From Paracoccaceae bacterium (GTDB taxonomy: Bacteria > Pseudomonadota > Alphaproteobacteria > Rhodobacterales > Rhodobacteraceae), in contig JAQWQJ010000048.1 of NCBI GenBank assembly GCA_029244725.1, positions 1-52,704 on the forward strand: DNA of 52,704 bases. Reading direction: 5' to 3'. A program made the position numbers and the translations under genes. This document shows positions 17,700 through 25,244 of the stretch, in pieces. Under the pieces are notes generated by a model that was given only the letters and a program-made list of their open reading frames with translations, made no database searches and was not told the origin of the DNA. The first letter of the stretch is position 1. Each line of letters starts with the position of its first letter.

Positions 17700-19303
17700 T
17701 GGCCTTGGACAAAAGCGCCGATTGCGACCCAAGCTTTCGCCTGGATACGCAAAACATTTTTCCGAGAAGCGCACGATATAACGCATCACAAGCGGCACTT
17801 CTGGAAACAGCGCTGGCAAAAAACGAAGGAACGCTCAGCGAAGACGGTGCACTTGTCGTCACGACGGGAAAGTTCACCGGACGCTCACCTGACGACAAGC
17901 ACATCGTTTTGGAAGGCAGCTCCCGCGATGACATTTGGTGGGAGGGCAACCGAAGTATGACTAAGGTTTCATTTGAGGTGCTTAAGGCTGACATGCTTGA
18001 CCACCTCAAAGGGCTAGATGTCGAGGTGCAAGACCTTGTGTGTGGGTCGGTTCCAGAACACGCAGTCAATATCAGGCTTGTGGCCGAATTTACGTGGCAC
18101 GCACTTTTCCTACGCAATTTGATGCGCTATCCAAATCCAAGTGAAATTGCATCCTATGTGCCAGAATACACGATCATCAACACACCGGGCTTTTTGGCGA
18201 TCCCGGATCGGCACGGCTGCCGGTCAGAAACGGTCATCGCGGTTAGCTTGGAGCAAAAGCTGGTCCTGATTGCTGGCACAGAATATTCAGGTGAGAATAA
18301 GAAATCAGCGTTTACGATCCTCAATCATCTTTATCCCGAAAAGGGCATCCTACCGATGCATTGTTCTGCGAACCACGCTGTGGGAAACCCAAGCGATACC
18401 GCGGTGTTTTTTGGACTTTCAGGCACTGGCAAAACCACGCTTTCTGCGGATCCGGATCGCGAGCTGATCGGCGATGATGAGCATGGATGGTATGACAAAG
18501 GCGTCTTCAATTTCGAAGGTGGATGTTATGCAAAGACCATTCGTTTGTCTGAACAGGCCGAGCCAGAAATTTGGAGCGCGGTTCATAAATTTGGGACGGT
18601 CCTTGAGAACGTGACGCTTAACGAAAGCACCCGTGAACTTGATTTGAACGATGCATCGATCACCGAAAACACGCGCGCAGCATATCCTTTGTCAGCCTTG
18701 CCCAAGGCGAGCGTGGATTCTAGCGGCGGCGTTCCCAGAAATATTTTCCTCCTCACGTGTGATACCTTCGGAGTGACGCCACCCATCGCGCGCCTTTCCG
18801 CTGAAGAAGCGCGTGCCTTGTTTTTGTTAGGTTTCACTTCAAAAGTGTCTGGCACGGAGCGAGGGATCACAACGCCGACGCCAACGTTTTCCACGTGTTT
18901 CGGAGCACCCTTTCTGACAAGGAAGCCTGAAGTCTATGCAGACATGTTTGCTGATCGCTTGGCAACGACAGACGCCAAAGTCTGGCTTTTGAATACCGGG
19001 TGGACGGGCGGGAACTATCTCTCGGGAGAGCGAATGCCAATAGGCGTTTCTCGCGGCCTTTTGCGCGCAGCGATCGCTGGACATTTTGACGATGTAGAAT
19101 ACATGAAGGATCAGATCTGGGGGCTTAATGTGCCTGTTTCTGGACCTGCAGAAACGATGCGATATTTGCACCCAATCCAGACGTGGGCAGTTAATAAGGA
19201 ATTCTGGTCGTCAGCTCAGGACCTGAAAGATCAAATCGTCCCCAAACTGGTTGAGCTGGGCCTAGGCAGGGTCATTCGGATTTCGAATGAGACGTCTAAT
19301 TAG
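17699..19303 (+). CDS. pckA: Phosphoenolpyruvate carboxykinase (ATP)
   Basis: A 534-residue ATP-dependent PEP carboxykinase that converts oxaloacetate to PEP, the first committed step of gluconeogenesis from acids. The kinase P-loop GLSGTGKTTL is at 239-248, followed by DPDRELIGDDEHGW (metal site) and FEGGCYAKTI. The substrate loop FTGRSPDDK lies near residue 59. LFLLGFTSKVSGTERG and GGNYLSGERMPIGVSR complete the set. Its ATG overlaps the pntB stop by one base, so it is very likely co-transcribed with pntAB and perhaps the whole catabolic operon. That is not the place where pckA is usually found in Rhodobacteraceae as far as I know. A second pckA elsewhere in the genome cannot be excluded. 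Confidence 0.96.
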   Translation: MALDKSADCDPSFRLDTQNIFPRSARYNASQAALLETALAKNEGTLSEDGALVVTTGKFTGRSPDDKHIVLEGSSRDDIWWEGNRSMTKVSFEVLKADMLDHLKGLDVEVQDLVCGSVPEHAVNIRLVAEFTWHALFLRNLMRYPNPSEIASYVPEYTIINTPGFLAIPDRHGCRSETVIAVSLEQKLVLIAGTEYSGENKKSAFTILNHLYPEKGILPMHCSANHAVGNPSDTAVFFGLSGTGKTTLSADPDRELIGDDEHGWYDKGVFNFEGGCYAKTIRLSEQAEPEIWSAVHKFGTVLENVTLNESTRELDLNDASITENTRAAYPLSALPKASVDSSGGVPRNIFLLTCDTFGVTPPIARLSAEEARALFLLGFTSKVSGTERGITTPTPTFSTCFGAPFLTRKPEVYADMFADRLATTDAKVWLLNTGWTGGNYLSGERMPIGVSRGLLRAAIAGHFDDVEYMKDQIWGLNVPVSGPAETMRYLHPIQTWAVNKEFWSSAQDLKDQIVPKLVELGLGRVIRISNETSN

Positions 19304-19342
19304 CGATGGCACTAAACGTTGTGCCGAATTGAGGAGAAAACG

Positions 19343-19777
19343 ATGAAACACATTGTATATGTTAGCCAAGCTACCAAAGCGTTTTCAACTGATGAACTTG
19401 CCAAGTTGCTAGAGCATAGCCGCGACCACAATTTAGATGACGAAATTACGGGTCTTTTGGTTTATCGGTACAACGATGACTACGAGCGTGGTAATTTTTT
19501 ACAAGTCCTTGAAGGTTCTCAAGAAGCCTTAGATGACGTTTGGAACCGCATTTCCAACGATCCAAAGCATCACACCATCATTGTCCTTGAAGAAGGGGCA
19601 CAAGACGCCCGTATGTTTGGCGATTGGTCGATGGGATTTCGTAATGTGGATGAAAATGACTTGGCAAAGTTCCCGGGGTTTTCAGAACTAGGAAGCGATG
19701 AATTCTGGCAAAACGCCAACAAGAAGGCATTGCCTAATGCGCTGACGACCCTTCGAAGCTTTTACGATGGGCTTTGA
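19343..19777 (+). CDS. BLUF-domain blue-light sensor, stand-alone
   Basis: A 144-residue protein consisting of one BLUF (flavin-binding photoreceptor) domain and a short C-terminal tail. The key residues are present: Y6 (HIVYVSQAT), N30 (RDHNLDDEITGLLVY), Q54 (NFLQVLEG) and the W95-S96-M97 segment (DWSMGFRN). In known BLUF proteins such as AppA and PixD the Tyr-Gln pair switches hydrogen bonding to FAD on blue light. There is a small insertion (RYNDDYERG) before the FLQVLEG strand. No output domain is fused, so it must signal by protein contact. The ATG at 19343 has gaggag eight bases upstream. It lies 39 bp after pckA on the same strand; a small GGCAC/GTGCC hairpin in that gap may reduce read-through. 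Confidence 0.92.
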   Translation: MKHIVYVSQATKAFSTDELAKLLEHSRDHNLDDEITGLLVYRYNDDYERGNFLQVLEGSQEALDDVWNRISNDPKHHTIIVLEEGAQDARMFGDWSMGFRNVDENDLAKFPGFSELGSDEFWQNANKKALPNALTTLRSFYDGL

Positions 19778-19860
19778 TCGAAGGTCTTCCATCGTCACGC
19801 ACAGAAAAAACGAAGCGCGGATCCTCCTCAACTTTCTGGAAAGCAGGGTCTATAGGTTAG

Positions 19861-20793
19861 ATGTCTAACGAAAAGTTCCCTTTAGACCTCGCACCCTTGG
19901 GTGTCTTTTTGACCAGTGAAAAAAGCGGTGTTCTTGCTGTTATCATCAATGTTGAGGGGCCATCTTACAGGCCTGTTGGCGCGGTGATGGCAATTTTTGA
20001 AGACGGCAGTTCAACAGGATCGCTTTCTTCTGGCTGTGTTGAAGCTGACATCAAGTTAAATGCGCAATACTGCCTGAAGTCCGGAAGCCCATCGGTCGTG
20101 AAGTATGGCCGTGGATCGCCCTATCTTGACATCGTTTTGGCATGTGGCGGCGGACTCGAAATCTTGTTAATCCCGTCTCCGTGCCGAGAGGTCATAGGGA
20201 AAATTCTTAAAGTTGTTGTTTCTGACCGACAAGCCTGCGCGTTCGAAATTAACACAGACACCGGGAAAATTGTCCTAAGTTCGCAGGGTGCTATTGGGCT
20301 TATTGGGTCGACTTTTAGAACGGTCGTTGTCCCTGAATTGAGGTTTTTGGTATTCGGACAGGGTCCGGAAGCCGTTACTTTCGCCGCCCTTTCGCAGGCG
20401 ACCGGATTTGGAACAACGCTGCTTTCACCGGACCCAGCGACCTTGCAATCTACTCGCGGGTTGTCATGTGAGACTTTTGAATTGACGAGGTCTAGGGTGC
20501 CTAATTCTATCTCTGTCGACTCGAGAACCGCAATCGTGTTGTTTTTCCACGACCACGATTGGGAGCTTGGTATTTTGGCTGATACCCTTGCGACCTCGGC
20601 GTTTTATATTGGAGCACAAGGCAGCCTACGCGCCCGAGATAATCGGCTTGCTGCGCTTTCTGAGCAGGGTTTTGGAGAGGTCGATCTGGCCCGACTCCAT
20701 GGGCCGATTGGATTGATCAATTCCGCAAAGGATCCCAGAACATTGGCGATTTCAGTCTTGGCCGAGATCGTTTCATTTGCAGTCGTTACTTGA
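19861..20793 (+). CDS. XdhC-family molybdenum-cofactor insertion protein
   Basis: A 310-residue XdhC/CoxI-family protein. Members bind molybdopterin cofactor and help its sulfuration and insertion into xanthine oxidase-type enzymes. The N-terminal domain has the conserved SSGCVEADIKLNAQ and ACGGGLEILLIP cysteine segments. The C-terminal Rossmann-like domain shows LVFGQGPEAVTFAALS and ends with YIGAQGSLRARDNRL and HGPIGLINSAKDPRTLAISVLAEI. It most likely serves the molybdenum hydroxylase at 2731-6573, because the xanthine dehydrogenase further along has its own XdhC at 35708. No clear ribosome-binding site is visible before ATG 19861. Confidence 0.88.
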   Translation: MSNEKFPLDLAPLGVFLTSEKSGVLAVIINVEGPSYRPVGAVMAIFEDGSSTGSLSSGCVEADIKLNAQYCLKSGSPSVVKYGRGSPYLDIVLACGGGLEILLIPSPCREVIGKILKVVVSDRQACAFEINTDTGKIVLSSQGAIGLIGSTFRTVVVPELRFLVFGQGPEAVTFAALSQATGFGTTLLSPDPATLQSTRGLSCETFELTRSRVPNSISVDSRTAIVLFFHDHDWELGILADTLATSAFYIGAQGSLRARDNRLAALSEQGFGEVDLARLHGPIGLINSAKDPRTLAISVLAEIVSFAVVT

Positions 20794-21085
20794 AGCCGGA
20801 CACGAGATTGCAGCTATTAACCATTATCGATCATGCGATTTCATGTGAATTGAGATGCCGCCATCGAATTTTGCGACCGCCGCTTCCAACTTAGGCGCCC
20901 GTTGCATCGCTTCATCTTCAATTCAGCCTTCCATTTGTGTCCCGGATGGAGCTACGTAGAGTCGCGGAATCGGTTAATCTAAATCATTTCAAGAGTTGGC
21001 GCGGAAGCTATATGCTGGGCCGAGTATCGACGGCAGCGAGTGCTTTTAAGTCACCTGGCATCTGGGGAGGGGCACCCCACATCCA
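20794..21085. other. Non-coding, possibly degraded DNA
   Basis: I see no intact gene. On the minus strand about 30 codons (roughly 20824-20922) read as plausible protein (EAMQRAPKLEAAVAKFDGG) between stops, which could be a remnant of a lost gene, but the family is not recognisable. The stretch opens the mobile-element remnants that extend to the tRNA. Confidence 0.4.
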
Positions 21086-21388
21086 ATGAAAAAACATCCG
21101 AAATCACTCTATGGCCCTGAAGGTCCAGACAGAAAGTGGATAAAATCCTTCGCAGATTGGTACAACGACGAACACTTACATAGCGCGATCCGCTTCTTCA
21201 CGCCCAACGCGCGCCACGGCGGAATTGATCGCAAAACATTGGCAAACCGCGCCATTCTCTATGCAACTGCTCGGGCGCTAAATCCGCAGCGCTGGGCAGG
21301 GAAAACCCGAAACTGGCAACCTGCCGGACCAGTCTGGCTCAACCCCGAAAACGAAATTAGCGTGCCTGAAATTAGAGACGCTGCATGA
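21086..21388 (+). pseudogene. IS3-family transposase (OrfB), C-terminal fragment
   Basis: About 100 residues, of which the last 85 are the end of an IS3-type integrase-core transposase: KWIKSFADWYNDEHLHSAIR carries the final catalytic-region motif, followed by FFTPNARHGG and RNWQPAGPVWLNPE. The first two catalytic acidic residues and the helix-turn-helix OrfA are absent. The first ~15 residues do not resemble the family, so the 5' part was replaced or deleted. The sequence after the stop (to about 21416) looks like the right end of such an element, with a TTGACAAACACCG-type terminus. Confidence 0.8.
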
Positions 21389-21489
21389 AATCGGTGGACA
21401 ACATGTTTGACAAACACCGGGACGGAGCATTCTTCTGGCCACTGCAAAAGGCTCTCTTCAACCTGCTGCCTAGCCAGTGGCGTTGTCTA

Positions 21490-21709
21490 CGGAGTCACAT
21501 TTGGTCACCCGCCACTTCGAGGCAGTGCCCGTCGTGCAGCCATCTTCTCGGCCTATCGCGCTCGTCGCCATACCGCCTGCAGCCAGCAAAACAATTCGGG
21601 CCCGCTGGCGCAGGCGATATTCGGTTCTCGTGGAGCGAACAAAATCTTCCAGCACAGTTCGCTCATTTTGCGTCAGTTCAATCGCAGTTGCTTTTGGAAT
21701 GTTTCTCAT
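21490..21709 (-). pseudogene. IS630-family transposase, N-terminal fragment
   Basis: About 72 residues from MRNIPKATAIELTQNE to TSKWR-like sequence. RSTRTEYRLRQRARIVLLAA and AIGREDGCTTGTASKWRV are the N-terminal helix-turn-helix of IS630-family transposases. The family similarity stops abruptly near 21497, where unrelated residues and a stop follow, so the DDE catalytic domain is lost. The fragment lies tail to tail with the IS3 remnant and is not expected to be functional. Confidence 0.8.
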
Positions 21710-22037
21710 CCACCAAGTGAATCACGGCGCGTGCATCAGTGATAGTGGGTACTAACATGAACGACTGTGGCCGAGCCCCCAATTCCGGCCGCTCCACGCG
21801 CGCGTCATGGGCAGTTCGATCCGCGGCCCCAGAGAACGTTCGCCCCCAGGCCCGTTCCCTCCGCCAGTACCTACCTCCAAGATACCCGATACGAATGCGA
21901 CGCTAGAAAGTGCCGACTTATCCGAGGGTTACGTGGTGGGGCCTGACTCGCAGACTGTCACATTGATCCATTCTGGCCGCGTATGTGCCATCAGTCTGGG
22001 TTGGCGATTTTCGCGATACGAGGTTGGGGTGGGGGTC
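21710..22037. other. Non-coding stretch between transposase remnants
   Basis: No gene, RNA or repeat could be supported. An open frame on the plus strand (21807-22109) runs antisense into the recombinase remnant and has an unnatural, proline-rich composition. Confidence 0.4.
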
Positions 22038-22553
22038 TTAGAGAGTCGCGATCAATGCGCGCTGTTCAGCCCAGTTTGTTGGGATGACATGGCGCAAGCA
22101 CCAATCTGAGGTAAAGCCGAATGGCTGCGTTCCGTTTAGGACATCACGAATGACGTCAGGCGCGAGAAATGCCAGATCAATCATCTGCTGGATGCGTCGC
22201 TTTGACGTTTGATCATCTGCAGCGATTTGCGCGAATGTCTTGCCGGACTTGATCTGCTCGAACCATTGATGCGCCTTGGCAATATTGTTGATGAGTGTCT
22301 CGTCACGCCGACCTGGAGTATCCGCAAAGATCAGTTTAGTTTCCACACCGCGTTTGCGAAGTTGGAATGGCGTTGTGATCGTCAGCGCCTCTGGCTCGAC
22401 GTCAGCTTGAGCGCAACCAACCAAGGCTGCGATTTGTGTGGGATCGACGACGATGCTCATCGCGCCAGGCGTTAGATCAATTCGTTCAACAAATTGGAGC
22501 CATGTCCGAGCATCTTTGTCGGCGCTGATCCTTTGTCTCGCTGTGCCGCTCAT
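22038..22553 (-). pseudogene. Serine-recombinase-like protein, C-terminal fragment
   Basis: A 171-residue frame resembling the C-terminal part of large serine site-specific recombinases of proteobacterial mobile elements: LQFVERIDLTPGAMSIVVD, then HQWFEQIKSGKTFAQIAADD, SKRRIQQMIDLAFLAPDVIRDV and GFTSDWCLRHVIP. The catalytic serine domain and the zinc ribbon are absent; a stop codon lies directly before the first methionine. I infer a truncated integrase whose N-terminus was deleted. The end of the protein appears natural. It lies between the IS remnants and a tRNA gene, a usual place for integrated elements. Confidence 0.65.
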
Positions 22554-22736
22554 CTAGACCTGACCGGTCATTGAGTAGGGGAAGTGGTGTGCCAGAGATG
22601 GTAAGTTGGAGACCCAAGCCCGTCTGCAAAACAGGCGGAACGAGGAGAAGTTTTTCGGGCAGATAGTTGCACGATGTAATCGATCGATTACTCTTGAGGA
22701 GAGAACCCATTTCACTGAGTAAGAAAGATCGAAACT

Positions 22737-23195
22737 ATGAATATGAAAATGATTTCGTATGTAGACGATACCCCGAGCATAGACATACACGATTTCAGGC
22801 CAGTCCCTGGCGCAAGGTTCGTAATCAAAAACCCTGAGCAGGTTAGAATTGGCGTTACATGGACAGACTGTACCTTGGGAGGCAGACGCCCTTGGTTTCG
22901 TTGTCCACAATGCAGTCATAGATGTAAGAAATTGTATCCGTTTGTGTGTCGCAGTTGTTCGAAGCTGCGTTATCGATGCAAATCAGAGAGCCCTCGCGAC
23001 CGAGCAATTAGAAAAGCGATCCGCCATCGCGAGAAGTTTGGGCAGGTCGATGGGGGGCTATTAGTCCCATTTCCACCCAAACCCAGGTACATGTCAGAAG
23101 AAAAATACCAGAGAGGGCTGGATGAAAGCCTACGACTCGACGCAATTGCGATTGGGCTATTTGAGGTGCCTAAGAAGTCACGCGGGGGGAACTAA
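22737..23195 (+). CDS. Zinc-ribbon protein of unknown function
   Basis: A 152-residue basic protein with a two-part zinc ribbon: FRCPQCSHRCKKLYPF and VCRSCSKLRYRCKSES give CxxC-type pairs at about residues 60 and 76. Before it is a short beta-rich segment (VRIGVTWTDCTLGGRRPWF); after it an Arg/Lys-rich helix and a proline-rich tail. Similar small zinc-ribbon proteins are scattered in alphaproteobacteria, often beside integrases and IS elements. I cannot assign a function. It is the only seemingly intact gene in the remnant region and lies 62 bp from the tRNA-Gln gene, so it may be cargo of the lost element. Confidence 0.7.
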   Translation: MNMKMISYVDDTPSIDIHDFRPVPGARFVIKNPEQVRIGVTWTDCTLGGRRPWFRCPQCSHRCKKLYPFVCRSCSKLRYRCKSESPRDRAIRKAIRHREKFGQVDGGLLVPFPPKPRYMSEEKYQRGLDESLRLDAIAIGLFEVPKKSRGGN

Positions 23196-23257
23196 AGGGG
23201 GAATTAAATCTAAAAATAGATAAATAATCATTTTTTACAATGACTTATAAGGGTGAC

Positions 23258-23332
23258 TGGCTGGGGTGGTAGGATTCGAACCTACGATACATGCTACCAA
23301 AAAGCATTGCCTTACCACTTGGCTACACCCCA
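23258..23332 (-). tRNA. tRNA-Gln (anticodon TTG)
   Basis: The minus strand folds into a full cloverleaf: acceptor TGGGGTG pairs with CACCCCA, the D arm contains AGCCAAGTGGTAAGGC, the anticodon arm is ATGCT-TTTTGGT-AGCAT with anticodon TTG at positions 34-36, and the T arm carries GGTTCGAATCC. The discriminator is G and CCA is encoded in the DNA (23258-23260). Anticodon TTG reads CAA/CAG. The gene lies 84 bp downstream of panB on the same strand, and its 3' end faces the mobile-element remnants. Confidence 0.96.
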
Positions 23333-23416
23333 ACAGTGACGTGCTAATTACTCAAGACTTTTGTCGTCCGCAAGACCCGAAATCACAAAAATTGGTCTTC
23401 AAAGAAGAAAAGAAAT

Positions 23417-24226
23417 TTAGCGGTAAACTTCGTCTTCGCCTGGAAACTCACGAGATTTTACTTCGGATGCGTAATCCTTGACAGCTTTTTCGATCATGCC
23501 ACCTAAATTGCCAAATACTTTGACAAATTTTGGTGTCCATGGATTGAGGCCTAGCATGTCTTCAAGGACCAAAATCTGTCCGTCGCATTTGTTTGATGCA
23601 CCGATTCCGATGGTAGGAACATTTATGGATTCGGTAATTTTGACCGCGAGAGGCTCAACAACGCCCTCGACAACCACTGCAAAAGCTCCAGCGTCTGCCA
23701 CGGCAATTGCGTCGTTGATATGCATTTGCCAAGTGTCTTCGTCGCGCCCTTGCGTCTTGAAACCGCCAATCGCGTTGGTTGCCTGTGGGGTTAGGCCAAT
23801 ATGACCCATTACAGGAATGCCACGCTCAGTTAGGAAACGGATGGTCTCAGCCATACGCGCACCACCCTCTAACTTCACGGCTTGGCATTGAGTATCCATC
23901 ATGACCTGAGCCGCATGCCGAAAAGCTTGCTCGGGGCTTTCCTCATAGCTGCCAAAGGGCATGTCCACGACGACCAGTGCACGCTTGGTGCCACGTACTA
24001 CGGCTTTACCGTGCATAATCATCAACTCTAGTGAGACGCCGATGGTGCTTTCCATGCCGTGCATAACCATCCCAAGGCTGTCGCCGACCAAGATGAAGTC
24101 CGCGAACTTGTCGACCACTGCCGCGGTGTGTGCGTGATACGAAGTTAGCGAAACGATAGGCTCACCGCCTTTGCGGGCGCGCAGCTCTGGTACGGTTATC
24201 CGGCGGGTTTTGGTTGGGACACTCAT
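23417..24226 (-). CDS. panB: 3-methyl-2-oxobutanoate hydroxymethyltransferase (ketopantoate)
   Basis: A 269-residue PanB, the first step of pantothenate (vitamin B5) synthesis, adding a hydroxymethyl group from methylenetetrahydrofolate to 2-oxoisovalerate. Conserved segments are [28 protein letters not shown] (metal-binding aspartate), [32 protein letters not shown] and [24 protein letters not shown]. It lies 11 bp after panC on the same strand, forming the usual panCB pair. Length is normal for the family. Confidence 0.97.
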   Translation of the reverse strand: MSVPTKTRRITVPELRARKGGEPIVSLTSYHAHTAAVVDKFADFILVGDSLGMVMHGMESTIGVSLELMIMHGKAVVRGTKRALVVVDMPFGSYEESPEQAFRHAAQVMMDTQCQAVKLEGGARMAETIRFLTERGIPVMGHIGLTPQATNAIGGFKTQGRDEDTWQMHINDAIAVADAGAFAVVVEGVVEPLAVKITESINVPTIGIGASNKCDGQILVLEDMLGLNPWTPKFVKVFGNLGGMIEKAVKDYASEVKSREFPGEDEVYR

Positions 24227-24237
24227 GGTGGGCTCCT

Positions 24238-25083
24238 TTAGGGAGAAATTACGCGTTGGTCGATCAATAGCACAGGACCAACCTGAACCGAGATCATAAT
24301 GGCGGTTGGCCCGTCGATTGGACCGTCTATTTTAGCCAAGCTTTCGGCCGCAACAATATCGCAGCCCTCTAACTTGGCGCGCGGCTCTTTTGAAACAAGG
24401 CTGGCGATCTGGTTTTGAAGTTCAGTGACCGTTGGGCGGGTAGGGGCCATAGCTTCGGCGTGGTCCAGCGATTGGCTTAGTATCAAAGCGGCCTTTCGAT
24501 CCTCATTCCCCAGCCGCACATTGCGCGAAGACATTGCGAGACCATCACGTTCGCGTACAGTCTGAACGCCGACGATCTCTATGGGCATGATTAAGTCGCG
24601 GACCATCCGCTTAACGATCTGTAATTGTTGGTAATCTTTTTCACCAAACATCGCGAAGTCGGGTTGTATGATGTTGAAAAACTTGGCCACTACGGTTGTT
24701 ACACCACGAAAATGGCCGGGCCGAACAAGACCGTGAAGCATGTTTGCCATGTGTGTGGTTTCGACAATGGTTTCTGAACCTTCAGGATAAATCTCATAGG
24801 CCTCAGGGGTAAAGACAACATCAACGCCCTCGGCCTTAAGCATCGCAAGATCGCGGTCTAAATCACGTGGATAGGCTGCCAAATCGTCGGATTTTTCGAA
24901 CTGGGTCGGGTTAACAAAGATCCAGACGACGACACGATCACCAACCTCGTGGGCCTTGCGTACAAGTTCCATATGGCCTTCATGAAGGAAGCCCATTGTC
25001 GGAACCAAGGCGACAGATTCGCCCTGTAAGCGGTAACTCGCAACGACCTTGCGGATCGAGGCAACAGATTGACAGACTTGCAT
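24238..25083 (-). CDS. panC: Pantothenate synthetase (pantoate-beta-alanine ligase)
   Basis: A 281-residue PanC that joins pantoate and beta-alanine with ATP hydrolysis to AMP. Nucleotidyltransferase motifs are [19 protein letters not shown] (HxGH), [53 protein letters not shown] and the KMSSS-like [10 protein letters not shown]. It begins at ATG 25083 and is the first gene of the panCB operon, facing the divergent GcvT-type oxidoreductase gene across 161 bp. Confidence 0.97.
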   Translation of the reverse strand: MQVCQSVASIRKVVASYRLQGESVALVPTMGFLHEGHMELVRKAHEVGDRVVVWIFVNPTQFEKSDDLAAYPRDLDRDLAMLKAEGVDVVFTPEAYEIYPEGSETIVETTHMANMLHGLVRPGHFRGVTTVVAKFFNIIQPDFAMFGEKDYQQLQIVKRMVRDLIMPIEIVGVQTVRERDGLAMSSRNVRLGNEDRKAALILSQSLDHAEAMAPTRPTVTELQNQIASLVSKEPRAKLEGCDIVAAESLAKIDGPIDGPTAIMISVQVGPVLLIDQRVISP

Positions 25084-25130
25084 TTTAGCCCGCTTCCTTG
25101 TGTTCGTTCACCATGTGATACTGCGACAGC

Positions 25131-25221
25131 ATTCCGGCCACAACAGGAAGAGGTCGGTTTTGCGCCAACTTCGGTCGGCTGGACCGCACGTCATAAATCA
25201 AGGACAGGCATATTCCGGCCA
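25131..25221 (+). repeat. Direct repeat ATTCCGGCCA in the panC / oxidoreductase divergent promoter
   Basis: The 10-mer ATTCCGGCCA occurs at 25131-25140 and 25212-25221, each followed by an AACA-like tail, in the 161-bp region between the two divergent genes. The second copy lies about 24 bp before the ATG at 25245. Two equal 10-mers in so short a space may be a regulator site. No family assignment is possible. Confidence 0.3.
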
Positions 25222-25244
25222 AACAACTTTGGGATTCTGTGGAC

